Positions 7,829-18,787 are shown, numbered from the stretch's first letter. The stretch is 64,000 nt of DNA from BOG-908 sp963692875 (GCA_965198755.1 OZ240673.1:434001-498000); one strand, 5' to 3'. Program-made: numbers and translations. The notes: generated by a model from the letters alone, not told the origin.

Positions 7829-8680
7829 ATGGCCAAGGCGATCAATACCCGGCATCCGTTTGAATGGGCCTACGATTTGGCCGGTGCGGCGATGATGCGG
7901 TCCGATCCGGCTGCGATGGACAAGTCGCCGGTGGTGATCAAGCGAATTGGCGTGCATGACCTGGTGGCCTCCCTGCGCGAAGGTGCGGCGGACTTCCTGG
8001 CCGGGCGTACGGACGCGATCTTTTTGTGCCTGATGTACCCGCTGGCCGGCCTTGTGCTGAGCCGGCTGGTGATCGGCGGCGGGCTGCTGCCGCTGGTGTT
8101 TCCCCTCGTGGCCGGCTTCGCGTTGATGGGGCCACTGCTCGCAACCGGGATCTATCAGATGAGCCGGGTGCGGCAGAGGACCGGGCAAGCGAACTGGGCC
8201 GATGCGTTCTCCGCGTTCGCGTCGCCGGCAATCGGCTCCATCATGACCTTGGGCATGTGGCTGCTGGTGGTCTACCTGCTGTGGCTTGGAGCGGCCGGGA
8301 TGATCTACCGCGCCACGCTCGGGCCTATCCCGCCCAAGACCTACGCGGACTTCCTGCACATGGTGTTCCTGACGCCGGCTGGCTGGTCGCTGATCGTGGT
8401 GGGCGTCGGCGTGGGCGCGGTGTTCGCGGCCGCGGTGTTGACGGTGGGCGTGGTCTCGTTTCCGCTGCTGCTGGACCGCAACACCGGCGTCGGCCGGGCG
8501 GTGGAGGCGTCGATCCGCGCGGTGCGGATGAACCCGGGGCCGATCGCGCTGTGGGGTGCGATGGTGGCAGGGTTGCTGGTGTTGGGCTCGCTACCGTTCC
8601 TGATCGGGTTGGCGTTCGTGGTGCCGATGCTGGGGCATGCGACTTGGCATTTGTATCGTCGGTTGGTGGCGGCGGTCTAA
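7829..8680 (+). CDS. DUF2189 family integral membrane protein
   Basis: The 283-residue protein matches the DUF2189 family by pattern: an N-terminal cytoplasmic segment of about 70 residues, then about six hydrophobic segments (near 68-90, 92-112, 145-170, 185-222, 243-262 and 258-280), with the GFALMGPLLATGIYQMSR motif after the second. Function is unknown for the family. It starts at ATG with GGGAGGC 7 bp upstream and is preceded by a 125-bp gap after thiL that holds no gene. It may be its own transcription unit. A K/R element begins about 5 bp after the TAA. Confidence 0.85.
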   Translation: MAKAINTRHPFEWAYDLAGAAMMRSDPAAMDKSPVVIKRIGVHDLVASLREGAADFLAGRTDAIFLCLMYPLAGLVLSRLVIGGGLLPLVFPLVAGFALMGPLLATGIYQMSRVRQRTGQANWADAFSAFASPAIGSIMTLGMWLLVVYLLWLGAAGMIYRATLGPIPPKTYADFLHMVFLTPAGWSLIVVGVGVGAVFAAAVLTVGVVSFPLLLDRNTGVGRAVEASIRAVRMNPGPIALWGAMVAGLLVLGSLPFLIGLAFVVPMLGHATWHLYRRLVAAV

Positions 8681-8685
8681 AGGAA

Positions 8686-8833
8686 GGAAGCAAGCGCTTC
8701 TTCGAGAAAAAGAAGCAAAAAGCTTTTGCGAGCGCTGTCGCGGACGGCTGAAACGCGGCGTTTCAACCTGGCGCGCCGAACGGACCAAAAGTTTTTTGGT
8801 TCTTTTTTTCAAAAAAGAACTGCTTGCTTTCTT
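8686..8833. repeat. K/R intergenic element 4 (K left, R right)
   Basis: It lies between convergent genes. The K arm starts 5 bp after the DUF2189 stop. The R arm is read through by the last codons of murQ, which has no stop before the element. Confidence 0.9.
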
Positions 8834-10007
8834 CGATCGCGTTCAGATCACCGTCGGTTCTCACCAGCGCCGTCTCGGCTTTTTCCAAGTCCATGTCCGC
8901 CACCAGCAGGATAGCCAGTTTCGTGCGCCCGCCTGCACGGGCCAGCGCTTCGCGTGCCGCGTCCTGCGTGCAGCCGGTGAGTGAGCACACCATGCGTAGC
9001 GCGCGGCGGCGCAGTTTTTCGTTGCGGGCGACCATGTCCACCATCTGGCCGCGCCACACACGGTTTAGCCGCAACATGATGGCGGTGGAGAGCAGGTTCA
9101 GCACCACCTTCTGCGCGGTGCCGGCTTTTAGGCGGGTGGAGCCGGCGATGGGTTCGGCGCCGGTGTGCACCAGGATCGGGTGGTCTGCGGCCGCCAGCAG
9201 CGGCGCGCCCGGGCTGTTGACGACGGCGATGGTGAGCGCGCCGGCGGCCCGCGCGTGGGTGAGGCAGGCGAGCGCGTAGGGGGTGGCGCCGCTGGCGGCC
9301 AGGGCGATCACCACGTCGGCTGCGGTGACGTGCTGGGCTGCCATGTCGGCGGCGGCGAGGTCGGTGCGGTCTTCGGCGTTTTCCACGGCACGGGTGAGCG
9401 CGTCCTGGCCGCCGGCGATGAGCAGCCCGAGGCGGTGTTCCGGCCAGTCGAAGGTGGGGGGGAGCTCGGCGCCGTCCTGCACGCCGATGCGGCCGGAGGT
9501 GCCGGCGCCGCAGTAGATGAGCCGGCCGGCGGTGCGAAGGCGGGCAGCGGCGGCGTCTGCGGCAGCGGCGATGGCGGGCAAGGCAGGGCGCACGGCGGCG
9601 ACGGCGGCGAGCTGGGCTTCGAGCAGGGCGTCGAGTGCTGTGGCAGTGGGCCAGGTGTCGAGGTCGCGGTAGCGAGGGTCGGCGGCCTCGGTGGCGGGCA
9701 GGGTTGGGTTCAGAGCTTGCTCGGGTGTAGCCGGCAGGACCGGGTGGGATGGGGCTGCCATAAGATCGGCCTGGGTAGCCGGCATCGACGAAACATCGGC
9801 CGGGGTAGATGGGGGACTAGCCGGGGCGGACGAGGTTGGTCGAGTGTCCCCCGAGGCTGATAAGGACGGGGCCGCGCCAATGGAGCTCGCCAGGGTTGGT
9901 GGCGGAGCGGCCAAATCAGCCGGGCCTGGACTAGGACCGACCGCGGCGGGCGAAGCTGACATAACGGGTGGGGCGTTGAGGATCGGGGTAGAGCATGCGT
10001 CAGACAT
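8763..10007 (-). CDS. murQ: N-acetylmuramic acid 6-phosphate etherase
   Basis: MurQ removes the lactyl ether from MurNAc-6-phosphate in cell-wall sugar recycling. The SIS domain shows IYCGAGTSGRIGVQDGAELPPTFDWP, LIAGGQDALTRAVENAED, VVIALAASGATPYA and PIAGSTRLKAGTAQKVVLNLL. Two oddities. First, an Ala/Pro/Ser-rich N-terminal extension of about 105 residues before TEAADPRYRDLD; the upstream start is nevertheless supported by GGAGGAGG inside the end of parE (stop and start overlap). Second, the last ~20 residues (SKQFFFEKKNQKTFGPFGAPG) are encoded by the neighbouring repeat. The core assignment is sure; the true N-terminus less so. Confidence 0.9.
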   Translation of the reverse strand: MSDACSTPILNAPPVMSASPAAVGPSPGPADLAAPPPTLASSIGAAPSLSASGDTRPTSSAPASPPSTPADVSSMPATQADLMAAPSHPVLPATPEQALNPTLPATEAADPRYRDLDTWPTATALDALLEAQLAAVAAVRPALPAIAAAADAAAARLRTAGRLIYCGAGTSGRIGVQDGAELPPTFDWPEHRLGLLIAGGQDALTRAVENAEDRTDLAAADMAAQHVTAADVVIALAASGATPYALACLTHARAAGALTIAVVNSPGAPLLAAADHPILVHTGAEPIAGSTRLKAGTAQKVVLNLLSTAIMLRLNRVWRGQMVDMVARNEKLRRRALRMVCSLTGCTQDAAREALARAGGRTKLAILLVADMDLEKAETALVRTDGDLNAIEESKQFFFEKKNQKTFGPFGAPG

Positions 10008-11988
10008 CCACCTCCTCCACGCTTCTGGCGTTCTCCTGAATGAAGGCGAAGCGCAGTTCGGGTTTGCGGCCCATCAGCGATTCGACAAGGTTGGAGGTGG
10101 CTGCACGATCTTCCGGTGCGATCACCACCTTCAGCAGGCTGCGCTTGGCGGGGTCCATGGTGGTCTCGCGCAACGCGGCGACGGGCATCTCGCCGAGGCC
10201 TTTGAAGCGGCTGATCTCGATCTTGGCGCCGGCTTTGAAAGCGGAGCGCACCTTGCGGTCGCGGTCGCGGTCGTCCATCGCGTAGACGGATTTCGCACCC
10301 TGGGTCAGCTTGAACAGCGGCGGCTGGGCGAGGAAGACGCGGCCCTGGCGGATCAGCTCGGGCAGTTCGCGGTAGAAAAACGTCATCAGCAGCGAGGCGA
10401 TGTGGGCGCCGTCCACGTCGGCGTCGGTCATGATGATGACCTTGCCGTAGCGGAGGCGGGCGGCGTCGAAGCGGTCGCCGGCGCCGCAGCCGAGCGCTTC
10501 GACCAGGTCGCGCAGCTCCTGGTTCTGCCGCAGCTTTTCCACGCTCGCGCTAGCCACGTTGAGGATCTTGCCTTTCAGCGGCAGGATCGCTTGCGTTTCG
10601 CGCGCGCGGGCGGATTTGGCCGAGCCGCCGGCGCTGTCGCCTTCCACCAGGAACAGCTCGGTCTCCGCGATGCCCTCCTTGGTGCAGTCGGTGAGCTTGC
10701 CGGGCAGGCGCAGGCGGCGGGTGGCGGATTTGCGCGGGGTGTCCTTTTGCTCGCGCTTGCGGAGGCGTTCCTCGGCGCGCTCGATGATGAAGGCGAGCAG
10801 GTTGTCGGCGTGGGCAGGGTCGCCGGCGAGGAAGTGGTCGAAGCGGTCGCGTAAAGCGGTTTCCACCAGGCGGGTGGCTTCCGGGCTGGTGAGTTTTTCC
10901 TTGGTCTGGCCTTGGAACTGCGGGTCGCGCAGGAAGACGGAGAGCTTGGCGGCGAGCGTGGAGGTGACGTCCTCGGCGGTGACCTGGGCGGCGCGCTTGT
11001 TGGCGCGCTGCTCGCCCCAGCCACGCAGGGATTTCAGCAGCGCGTTGCGCAGGCCGGTCTCGTGGGTGCCGCCAGCGGGCGTGGGGACGGTGTTGGTATA
11101 GGAGTTGAGGAACGCCTCGCCGTGCTCGAGCCAGGTGGCGGCCCATTCGACGCGGCCGGAGGAGCGGCCGTCCGGCGCGTCGGGCAGCTTGGCCTCGCCG
11201 GCCCAGATTTGCGGGGTGGCTGGTGTATCCTCGGCGATGTCGGCCTGCAGGCTGTCGCGCAGGCCGCCGGGGAAGTGAAGGGTTGCGTCGGGCGGCGTCT
11301 GGTCACGGGCGGGGATGAGCGCGGGCTCGCAGGACCAGCGGATCTCGACGCCGCGGAACAAGTAGGCTTTCGAGCGGCAGAGCTTGTAGAGGCGCGCGGG
11401 ACTGAACTGCAGCGGACCGAAGATCTGCTGGTCCGGCCTGAAGCGGATGGTGGTGCCGCGGCGGTTCTGGATGGCGCCGGCGTTGATCAGCTTGGTAGTG
11501 GGCACGCCGCGGGCGTAGCTCTGGCGGTAGAGGATGCGGTCGCGGGCGACTTCCACCTCTAGGGTTTCGGACAAGGCGTTGACGACGGAGCTGCCCACGC
11601 CGTGCAGCCCGCCGGATGTCTCGTAGGCCTTACCGGCGAACTTGCCGCCGGAGTGCAGCGTAGTGAGGATGACCTCGAGCGCGCTCTTCTTGGGGAATTT
11701 CGGGTGCGGGTCGGTGGGGATGCCGCGGCCGTTGTCGCGCACCAGCAGGGTGTTCGGCGCTGAGAGGGCCACCTCGATGAAGGTGGCATGGCCGGCGACG
11801 GCCTCGTCCATGGCGTTGTCGATGATCTCGGAGGCGAGGTGGTGCAGCGCCGTCTCGTCGGTGCCGCCGACATACATGCCGGGGCGGCGGCGGACGGGCT
11901 CGAGGCCCTCCAGGACTTCAATGTCGCGGGCGGTATAGTCCTGGCTGGCGCGCTTGTCGGCGGGTGAGCCGAACAGGTCGTCGTTCAT
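10000..11988 (-). CDS. parE: DNA topoisomerase IV subunit B
   Basis: ParE is the ATPase subunit of topoisomerase IV, which decatenates daughter chromosomes. The 662-residue protein has the GHKL ATPase motifs EIIDNAMDEA, DNGRGIPTDPHPK and SGGLHGVGSSVVNALS, the transducer region, and the Toprim motifs ELFLVEGDSAGGSAK and IIMTDADVDGAHI. Length and the RRPGMYVGGTDE motif fit ParE better than GyrB. I chose the ATG giving MNDDLFGSP; 21 more upstream codons lack support. It is coupled to murQ by an 8-bp overlap, an unusual pairing. Confidence 0.94.
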   Translation of the reverse strand: MNDDLFGSPADKRASQDYTARDIEVLEGLEPVRRRPGMYVGGTDETALHHLASEIIDNAMDEAVAGHATFIEVALSAPNTLLVRDNGRGIPTDPHPKFPKKSALEVILTTLHSGGKFAGKAYETSGGLHGVGSSVVNALSETLEVEVARDRILYRQSYARGVPTTKLINAGAIQNRRGTTIRFRPDQQIFGPLQFSPARLYKLCRSKAYLFRGVEIRWSCEPALIPARDQTPPDATLHFPGGLRDSLQADIAEDTPATPQIWAGEAKLPDAPDGRSSGRVEWAATWLEHGEAFLNSYTNTVPTPAGGTHETGLRNALLKSLRGWGEQRANKRAAQVTAEDVTSTLAAKLSVFLRDPQFQGQTKEKLTSPEATRLVETALRDRFDHFLAGDPAHADNLLAFIIERAEERLRKREQKDTPRKSATRRLRLPGKLTDCTKEGIAETELFLVEGDSAGGSAKSARARETQAILPLKGKILNVASASVEKLRQNQELRDLVEALGCGAGDRFDAARLRYGKVIIMTDADVDGAHIASLLMTFFYRELPELIRQGRVFLAQPPLFKLTQGAKSVYAMDDRDRDRKVRSAFKAGAKIEISRFKGLGEMPVAALRETTMDPAKRSLLKVVIAPEDRAATSNLVESLMGRKPELRFAFIQENARSVEEVDV

Positions 11989-12044
11989 GCTGTGTTCCGA
12001 GGGTGCGGGCCAAGCTAGGCGGTGCTGTGTGGCTGATGCAAGAG

Positions 12045-12187
12045 TAAGCAAGCGGTTCTTTTTTGAAAAAAAGAACCAAAAAACTTTTGGTTGTTTGGGC
12101 TTCGTTGTCGAGGCGTGGTGTCACGGCTTCCGCCTACAGCGGACACGAGGGCCTCTGGCTTCTTCTCCAAAGAGAAGCGCCTGCTTA
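12045..12187. repeat. K/R intergenic element 5 (R left, degenerate K right)
   Basis: The left R arm is intact. The right K arm is decayed (GGCTTCTTCTCC / AAAGAGAAGC) and ends CTGCTTA, whose TTA is the TAA stop of the following minus-strand glycosyltransferase. Confidence 0.85.
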
Positions 12188-12946
12188 GCGATACTCCGGC
12201 AACAGCCCTTCCTCCCGTGGGTGGTTGTGATACCGGAACCACCCGTTGGTCCATAACGGCGCGTCCAGGACGTCGTAGGTTCGGCCGTGGCGCCACCACA
12301 CCACCGGAAGTGACACCTGGTCCTGGCAGGTCCATCGGAGGTTTTCCTGCCACCAATCACCGTCGATGTCGCACAGGTGCGACGCGGACGTCGCGCGTAC
12401 GAGGATTCCGGCCGCGACAAGTCCGGCATGTGCAGGATAGCCTTCCTGCCGGTAAGCTTCGGCTTGTTCGAGAAGCTTCTCGCCCTTGTATTTTGCCCAG
12501 TGCGACGACGCGACGGCCTCGTCGAAAATGCAGTCACGGTCTGGATGGGGAAACACGCACAAGCCAGACGTGCCCATGCGCGCAACGACATCCTCGGCAA
12601 AGCTTGTACCAGTGACCTCCAGACTGCCGTCGATCCAGATCGTGTAGTCATAGGCGCGTCCTAAACGACGGATACCCCCTATGAGGCTGGTCGACAAAGC
12701 CAGGCGACCGCGCGGAAACAAGACGTGCGGATGCATCTTGAACCACTTTGCCCGCATGCGCGGTGAGAGGTGACCTCGACCGGCAGACCGTTTGACGATC
12801 CAAGGTTGGGGATCGGCCGTTATCCGCGCGTCGGTGAAGCAGAAGTAGTCGGTTGGCAGCGTCTGCGTAACTGCAGGTTTCAGCGTGTCGTAACCACCAA
12901 AAATCGCGGTGTAGATGCAAACGCGAGGTCTGCTGTGCACTGTCAA
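12185..12946 (-). CDS. DUF616 / TOD1-MUCI70 type glycosyltransferase-like protein
   Basis: The 253-residue protein has the hallmark CIYTAIFGGYD near the N-terminus, FCFTDARI, RAKWFKMHPH, YTIWIDGSLEV and DQVSLPVVWW, which match the DUF616 (TOD1/MUCI70) glycosyltransferase-like domain. YTIWIDGSLEV is probably the nucleotide-sugar/metal site; substrate is unknown. It has no signal peptide or membrane span. The start is a TTG (MTVHSRPRV) with poor Shine-Dalgarno support; a GTG two codons downstream is an alternative. The TAA stop lies in the edge of element 5. Confidence 0.75.
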   Translation of the reverse strand: MTVHSRPRVCIYTAIFGGYDTLKPAVTQTLPTDYFCFTDARITADPQPWIVKRSAGRGHLSPRMRAKWFKMHPHVLFPRGRLALSTSLIGGIRRLGRAYDYTIWIDGSLEVTGTSFAEDVVARMGTSGLCVFPHPDRDCIFDEAVASSHWAKYKGEKLLEQAEAYRQEGYPAHAGLVAAGILVRATSASHLCDIDGDWWQENLRWTCQDQVSLPVVWWRHGRTYDVLDAPLWTNGWFRYHNHPREEGLLPEYR

Positions 12947-12984
12947 ATTACCAACCGGCCAGCCGCCGCGGTCCAGAACCGAAC

Positions 12985-13044
12985 CGCGACAGCCGGACCA
13001 AAAGTTTTTTGCTTCTTTCTTTCAAAAAAGAAGCGCTGGCCTTA
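12985..13044. repeat. K/R intergenic element 6 (right K half only)
   Basis: Only the core box CGCGACAGCCGGACCAAAAG and a K arm (TTGCTTCTTTCTTTC / AAAAAAGAAGC) remain. Its terminal CTTA supplies the TAA stop of dps on the minus strand. No R arm is visible on the left. Confidence 0.82.
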
Positions 13045-13578
13045 CGTCTGATCCCCGTCCCGCATCTGCCCCGTCGGCTCCTGCACGTGCGCCTCGAGGA
13101 ACCACAGCTGCTTGTCGATCCCGCGCGAGACCTCGGTGAAGATGTCCGCAGCATCGGCGTCGCCTGCCTCGGCCACCTGGTCGATGCTGTCGTGCAGCGC
13201 GTTGGCATAGGTGCCGAACCGGTCGATCAGGGCGGCCAGATGGTCGGCCACCGCGTAGGTGTCGGTGGGGTAGGGTGCGAGCTTGGTCATCGCACCCACG
13301 GTCTGTGTGGTGCCGAGCGCGGTACCGCCGAGCTGGACGGCGCGTTCGGCCATGGTGTCGTTCCACTCGTCCTGCTCGGTGCGGAAGCCGTCCAGCATCA
13401 AGTGGATGCCGATGAACTGCGGACCCTTGAGGTTCCAGTGCGCCTGCTTGGTGGCCAGAGCGAGGTCGATGCCGTCGGCCAGGCGGGCGTTCAGCAGGTC
13501 GATCGACACGCTTTTGGCGTTGGACGGCAGGGCGTTGCGGGTGCGGTGCATGCGGTGGGTCTGGGCGTGGTTGTCCAA
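13042..13578 (-). CDS. dps: DNA-protection ferritin-like protein Dps
   Basis: Dps forms dodecamers that bind DNA and oxidise ferrous iron with peroxide in starvation and oxidative stress. The 178-residue protein has the ferroxidase signature KQAHWNLKGPQFIGIHLMLDG and the acidic FRTEQDEWNDTMAER of the intersubunit site. The N-terminal tail is basic (HTRNALPSNAK). The start is a TTG, chosen because AACAGGAG lies 8 bp upstream; a Met at codon 10 is possible. The stop codon falls exactly at the end of a repeat half-element. Confidence 0.93.
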   Translation of the reverse strand: MDNHAQTHRMHRTRNALPSNAKSVSIDLLNARLADGIDLALATKQAHWNLKGPQFIGIHLMLDGFRTEQDEWNDTMAERAVQLGGTALGTTQTVGAMTKLAPYPTDTYAVADHLAALIDRFGTYANALHDSIDQVAEAGDADAADIFTEVSRGIDKQLWFLEAHVQEPTGQMRDGDQT

Positions 13579-13639
13579 GGCGGGTGCTCCTGTTGCGTAT
13601 CGCCGGGCAACGCCGGCGCGGGCCCGATGTTGCAGCGCC

Positions 13640-14344
13640 TCAATGGGCCATCAGCTTGGCAAGCCCGTCCGGCAGGGAGACGGCGAAGGTGATCCGGATG
13701 GTGCGGCCGAGCAGCCCCGGCAGGCCGGTCACACCGTATTCCTGGCGGTGCAGCGTGCCCTGTGCGGTGACGGTGTCGCCCTGGCGGGTGGCGGTCAGCT
13801 CCAGAGGCCTGGTGACCCCGTGCATCGTCAGCATGCCGGAGGCGTGGCCGCCAGCGCAGCTACCCTGGTAGGTGAGGTGAGGGTAGGCGGCCGCGTCCAG
13901 CAGCGACGGGCCGACAGCGTCCTTGGCGCGGCTGGGGTCGGCCATTTGCAGGCTGGCCACGCTGATGTCGAGCGAGACGGCGCAGGTGTTCGGGTTCGTG
14001 GGATCCACGTCTAGCTCGCCGGCGAAGCGGTCGAAGTGGCCGGTCAGCGGGAACAGGCCCATAGCGTAGGTGGTGAACTGGACCGAGGTGGCGGGTGGGG
14101 TGAGGGCGACCTGCCGATTTGCGGCGCCGGGGGGCGCTGCTCGCGAGCCGATAACGCCTGGGACGGCGTGGCCGGGCGCGGCGGCAGACGGCTGGGCGAG
14201 GCTGGACGTGTCCTTGGGTGGCTCGCCGGGACTGGGCGTCCCGGCGCCGGGAGCGCCGGTGCTGGGAGTGGCGGCGCGCGGGGTGGCGGCAGGTAAGGCC
14301 GCGGCAAGGCCAGCCAGAAGGCAGCATGTTGTCTGACGGCGCAT
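13640..14344 (-). CDS. YceI family periplasmic lipocalin-like protein
   Basis: The 234-residue protein has a signal peptide (MRRQTTCCLLAGLAAALPAA), a Pro/Ala/Gly/Thr-rich linker of about 55 residues, and a YceI domain from about residue 80. The domain shows the pattern TSVQFTTYAMGLFPLTGHFDRFAGEL, DPTNPNTCAVSLDISVASL and LTMHGVTRPLELTATRQG. YceI proteins bind isoprenoid or other lipids in the periplasm. The start is ATG with GAGGCAGCC upstream. The low-complexity linker is longer than usual for the family. Confidence 0.85.
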   Translation of the reverse strand: MRRQTTCCLLAGLAAALPAATPRAATPSTGAPGAGTPSPGEPPKDTSSLAQPSAAAPGHAVPGVIGSRAAPPGAANRQVALTPPATSVQFTTYAMGLFPLTGHFDRFAGELDVDPTNPNTCAVSLDISVASLQMADPSRAKDAVGPSLLDAAAYPHLTYQGSCAGGHASGMLTMHGVTRPLELTATRQGDTVTAQGTLHRQEYGVTGLPGLLGRTIRITFAVSLPDGLAKLMAH

Positions 14345-14489
14345 GGCTGCCTCGCGAGTGGGCCCTTGACCAGCGCGCGGCGGTGCCGGGCGCGCAGCCT
14401 GGGCGGTTTGTGGGAACCGGCGGTTCACGATAGTGGTGATCGCAGTGTATGCGAAGACGCGGCGTGCGCCAGCGCAGCAGGGGAGCAGG

Positions 14490-15275
14490 ATGAGCCTGAG
14501 AGGCAAGGCTGCGGTGGTGACCGGGTCGACAAGCGGCATCGGGCTCGGTGTGGCCCGGGCGTTGGCGGCAGATGGCGCCGACATCATGCTGAACGGTTTT
14601 GGCGAGCCGGACGCGATCCAGGCGCTGCGGACGGAGCTCGCCGCGGCGCACGGCGTGCAGGTGCGGCACAGCGCGGCCGACATGGCGCGGCCGGACGAGG
14701 TGGCCGGGCTGGTGCGGCAGGCGCAGTCCGAGCTGGGCGGGGTTGCGGTGCTGGTCAACAACGCCGGCATCCAGCACACCGCCGAGATCGCCGCGTTTCC
14801 GCCGGAGAAGTGGGAGCAGGTGATCGGCATCAACCTCTCCGCCCCGTTCTACGCCATGCAGGCGGCGATCCCGCTGATGCGGGCGGCGGGATGGGGGCGG
14901 ATCATCAACATCGCCTCGGCACACGGGCTGGTGGGCTCTGCGCAGAAATCGGCCTACGTGGCGGCCAAGCACGGGCTGGTCGGGCTGACCAAGGTGGCCG
15001 CCATCGAGCTGGCGAACGACGGCATCACCTGCACGGCGATCTGCCCCGGCTGGGTGCTGACGCCGCTGGTGCAGGCGCAGATCGACGCGCGGGCACACGC
15101 CGCCGGCCAGCCGGAGGAGGACACACGGCGCGCGCTGCTGGCGGAGAAGCAGCCGATGCTGCGCTTTACCTCGCCGGAGCAGATCGGCGCGCTGTGCGTG
15201 TTCCTGTGTTCGGAGGCGGCGGCCACGATCACCGGGGTGCCGCTGTCGATCGACGGCGGCTGGACGGCGGGTTGA
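14490..15275 (+). CDS. bdhA: 3-hydroxybutyrate dehydrogenase (SDR family)
   Basis: This short-chain dehydrogenase of 261 residues interconverts 3-hydroxybutyrate and acetoacetate in PHB and ketone-body use. It has the NAD motif TGSTSGIGLGVA, NNAGIQH, the catalytic Ser and YVAAK lysine region (SAYVAAKHGLVG), and CPGWVLTPLVQAQI, which is characteristic of bacterial 3-hydroxybutyrate dehydrogenases. I chose the ATG with GGGGAGCAGG directly upstream. It is followed after 7 bp by the epimerase gene, so the two may be co-transcribed although functionally unrelated. Confidence 0.9.
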   Translation: MSLRGKAAVVTGSTSGIGLGVARALAADGADIMLNGFGEPDAIQALRTELAAAHGVQVRHSAADMARPDEVAGLVRQAQSELGGVAVLVNNAGIQHTAEIAAFPPEKWEQVIGINLSAPFYAMQAAIPLMRAAGWGRIINIASAHGLVGSAQKSAYVAAKHGLVGLTKVAAIELANDGITCTAICPGWVLTPLVQAQIDARAHAAGQPEEDTRRALLAEKQPMLRFTSPEQIGALCVFLCSEAAATITGVPLSIDGGWTAG

Positions 15276-15282
15276 GCGGGCG

Positions 15283-16269
15283 ATGAGCATCCTGGTGACC
15301 GGGGTTGCCGGTTTCATCGGCTACCACGCGGCGGCGGCCTTGCTGGCGCGCGGCGAGCAGGTGGTCGGTGTCGACAACATCAACGACTATTATGACGTGC
15401 GGCTGAAGCGGGCGCGGCTGGATAGGCTGGCGGGTCCGGCGTTCCGCTTCGTCCAGGCTGACGTCAGCGATCGGGCGGCGATGCTGGGACTGGCGTCCGA
15501 CGAGATCACCCATGTGCTGCATTTGGCCGCGCAGGCCGGGGTGCGGTTCTCGATGATCGACCCCTACGCCTATGTCAGCGCCAACGTGATGGGCCAGGTG
15601 GTGATGCTGGAGCTGTGCAGGGCGCTGCCGCGCCTGGCGCATTTCACCTATGCGAGCTCCTCGTCGGTATACGGGCTGAACCGGGAGCTGCCGTTGGCGG
15701 AGACGGCGCGGGTGGACACGCCGTCCTCGCTCTACGCTGCGACCAAGCGCTCCGGCGAGCTGATCAGCCACGCCTACGGGCATCTGTATGGCTTGCCCCA
15801 GACCGGGCTGCGGTTCTTCACCGTGTATGGGCCCTGGGGGCGGCCGGACATGGCGTATTACGGGTTTGCCGAGTCGATCATGGCGGGGCGGCCGATCACC
15901 GTGTACGCCGGCGGCCGGCTGAAGCGCGACTTCACCTACATCGACGACATCGTCGCAGGCGTGATTGGCGCGCTGGACCGCCCGCCTGGTGCGGGCGAGA
16001 TGCCGCGCGTGCTCAACATCGGCAACCATCGCAGCGAGACGGTGAACCGGCTGGTGGAACTGCTCGAGCAATCGCTGGGGCGGCGTGCGGTGATTGAGGA
16101 AGTTGCAAAGCCTGCCGCGGATGTTGAGGAGACGTGGGCGTCCGTCGATGCGATCGGCGCGTTGACGGGCTACGCGCCGACGACGCCGCTTGAGGTGGGG
16201 CTTCCACTTTTTGCCCAGTGGTACCTGCAATACCGTGCTGATGTGGAACGAGTGATGTCTTCGTGTTGA
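15283..16269 (+). CDS. UDP-glucuronate 4-epimerase-like NAD-dependent epimerase
   Basis: The 328-residue extended-SDR protein has the Rossmann motif VTGVAGFIGYHAA, DNINDYYDVRLKRARL (typical of UDP-glucuronate 4-epimerases of the CapI/LspL type), AAQAGVRFS, SSSVYGLN, the YAATKRSGE catalytic Tyr-Lys pair, and FTVYGPWGRPDMA. It probably makes UDP-galacturonate for surface polysaccharide. The rrn leader begins just downstream. Family certain; exact substrate inferred. Confidence 0.88.
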   Translation: MSILVTGVAGFIGYHAAAALLARGEQVVGVDNINDYYDVRLKRARLDRLAGPAFRFVQADVSDRAAMLGLASDEITHVLHLAAQAGVRFSMIDPYAYVSANVMGQVVMLELCRALPRLAHFTYASSSSVYGLNRELPLAETARVDTPSSLYAATKRSGELISHAYGHLYGLPQTGLRFFTVYGPWGRPDMAYYGFAESIMAGRPITVYAGGRLKRDFTYIDDIVAGVIGALDRPPGAGEMPRVLNIGNHRSETVNRLVELLEQSLGRRAVIEEVAKPAADVEETWASVDAIGALTGYAPTTPLEVGLPLFAQWYLQYRADVERVMSSC

Positions 16270-16754
16270 CATGTGTCTGTGTGCGGCTTAGATACCGCTT
16301 CACCGGCGGGGCGTTGCAAAAACTTCTTGCGGTTTTGCTGGTGTTTCGATAGCTTTCCTGCCTCCCGCGTTTCTGGGTGTTGTGTGAGGCTAGTCTGGAC
16401 TGGAGGCGGGGTATCCTGGAAGGGGTGCGTTGCTGTCTGGTCTGGTTTGTTCTTTGAGATGTGAATCTGTAGAGGAAGGGATACGTTGGCGGCGTCCCGC
16501 GGCGGTTGAGCGTGAGTTCGACTGCGGTGAGGGGTGGCTTTATGACTGGTGGATGTGTTTGTGGGTTTACTTCAGACGTTCATTGGTAAGGCTGCTTCGG
16601 GGAAGCTGTTGGTGTATTCACTTACGCAAACGCTTTATGTTGAAGTAGTTGCTGGGTCTGCGCCCCTCGCGTGGAGACGGTGACTGATGGGTTTGGGGTC
16701 TGTTCTGACACTTATTCATGATCTGACTTAGGTTGGGTGATGGATATGGGGATG
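16270..16754 (+). promoter_or_regulatory. rrn operon leader with boxA-like site and 16S processing stem
   Basis: This 485-bp region carries the rRNA operon leader. TTTGTTCTTTGAGA at 16446-16459 resembles boxA, the NusB/NusE antitermination site. Positions 16474-16494 are complementary (with one G-T wobble) to 18388-18408 in the 16S-tRNA spacer, forming the long stem from which RNase III would release pre-16S. The promoter must lie upstream of about 16440; TTGCAAAAACTT and TTGCGGTTTTGC near 16314-16340 are weak candidates only. Confidence 0.7.
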
Positions 16755-18621
<1,867 letters not shown>

Positions 18622-18711
18622 CTTAAGTCAGGCCGCTGCGGTCAGTTCTCAATCACGACAGCGATCCTGCTGTTTTGTTTGAGACTTGAAGGCTGACACC
18701 TGATCATTGAT

Positions 18712-18787
18712 GGGGGCTTAGCTCAGCTGGGAGAGCACCTGCTTTGCAAGCAGGGGGTCATCGGTTCGATCCCGATAGTCTCCACCA
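18712..18787 (+). tRNA. tRNA-Ala (TGC)
   Basis: Acceptor GGGGGCT pairs AGTCTCC with two G-T wobbles, D-arm AGCTCAGCTGGGAGAGC, anticodon stem CCTGC/GCAGG with loop TTTGCAA (TGC at 18745-18747), T-arm ATCGG TTCGATC CCGAT, CCA encoded. It is the second spacer tRNA of the rrn operon. Confidence 0.97.

Noticed and set aside
8700..8830. K/R arms as simple Rho-independent terminators
   Set aside because: The arm hairpins are A/T-rich and not followed by a T-run in the expected place on either strand; they also occur inside an operon and between divergent genes. A termination role is possible but not the canonical form.
16273..16648. Small open frames in the rrn leader
   Set aside because: Cys/Trp-rich translations without homology, inside a transcribed rRNA leader.
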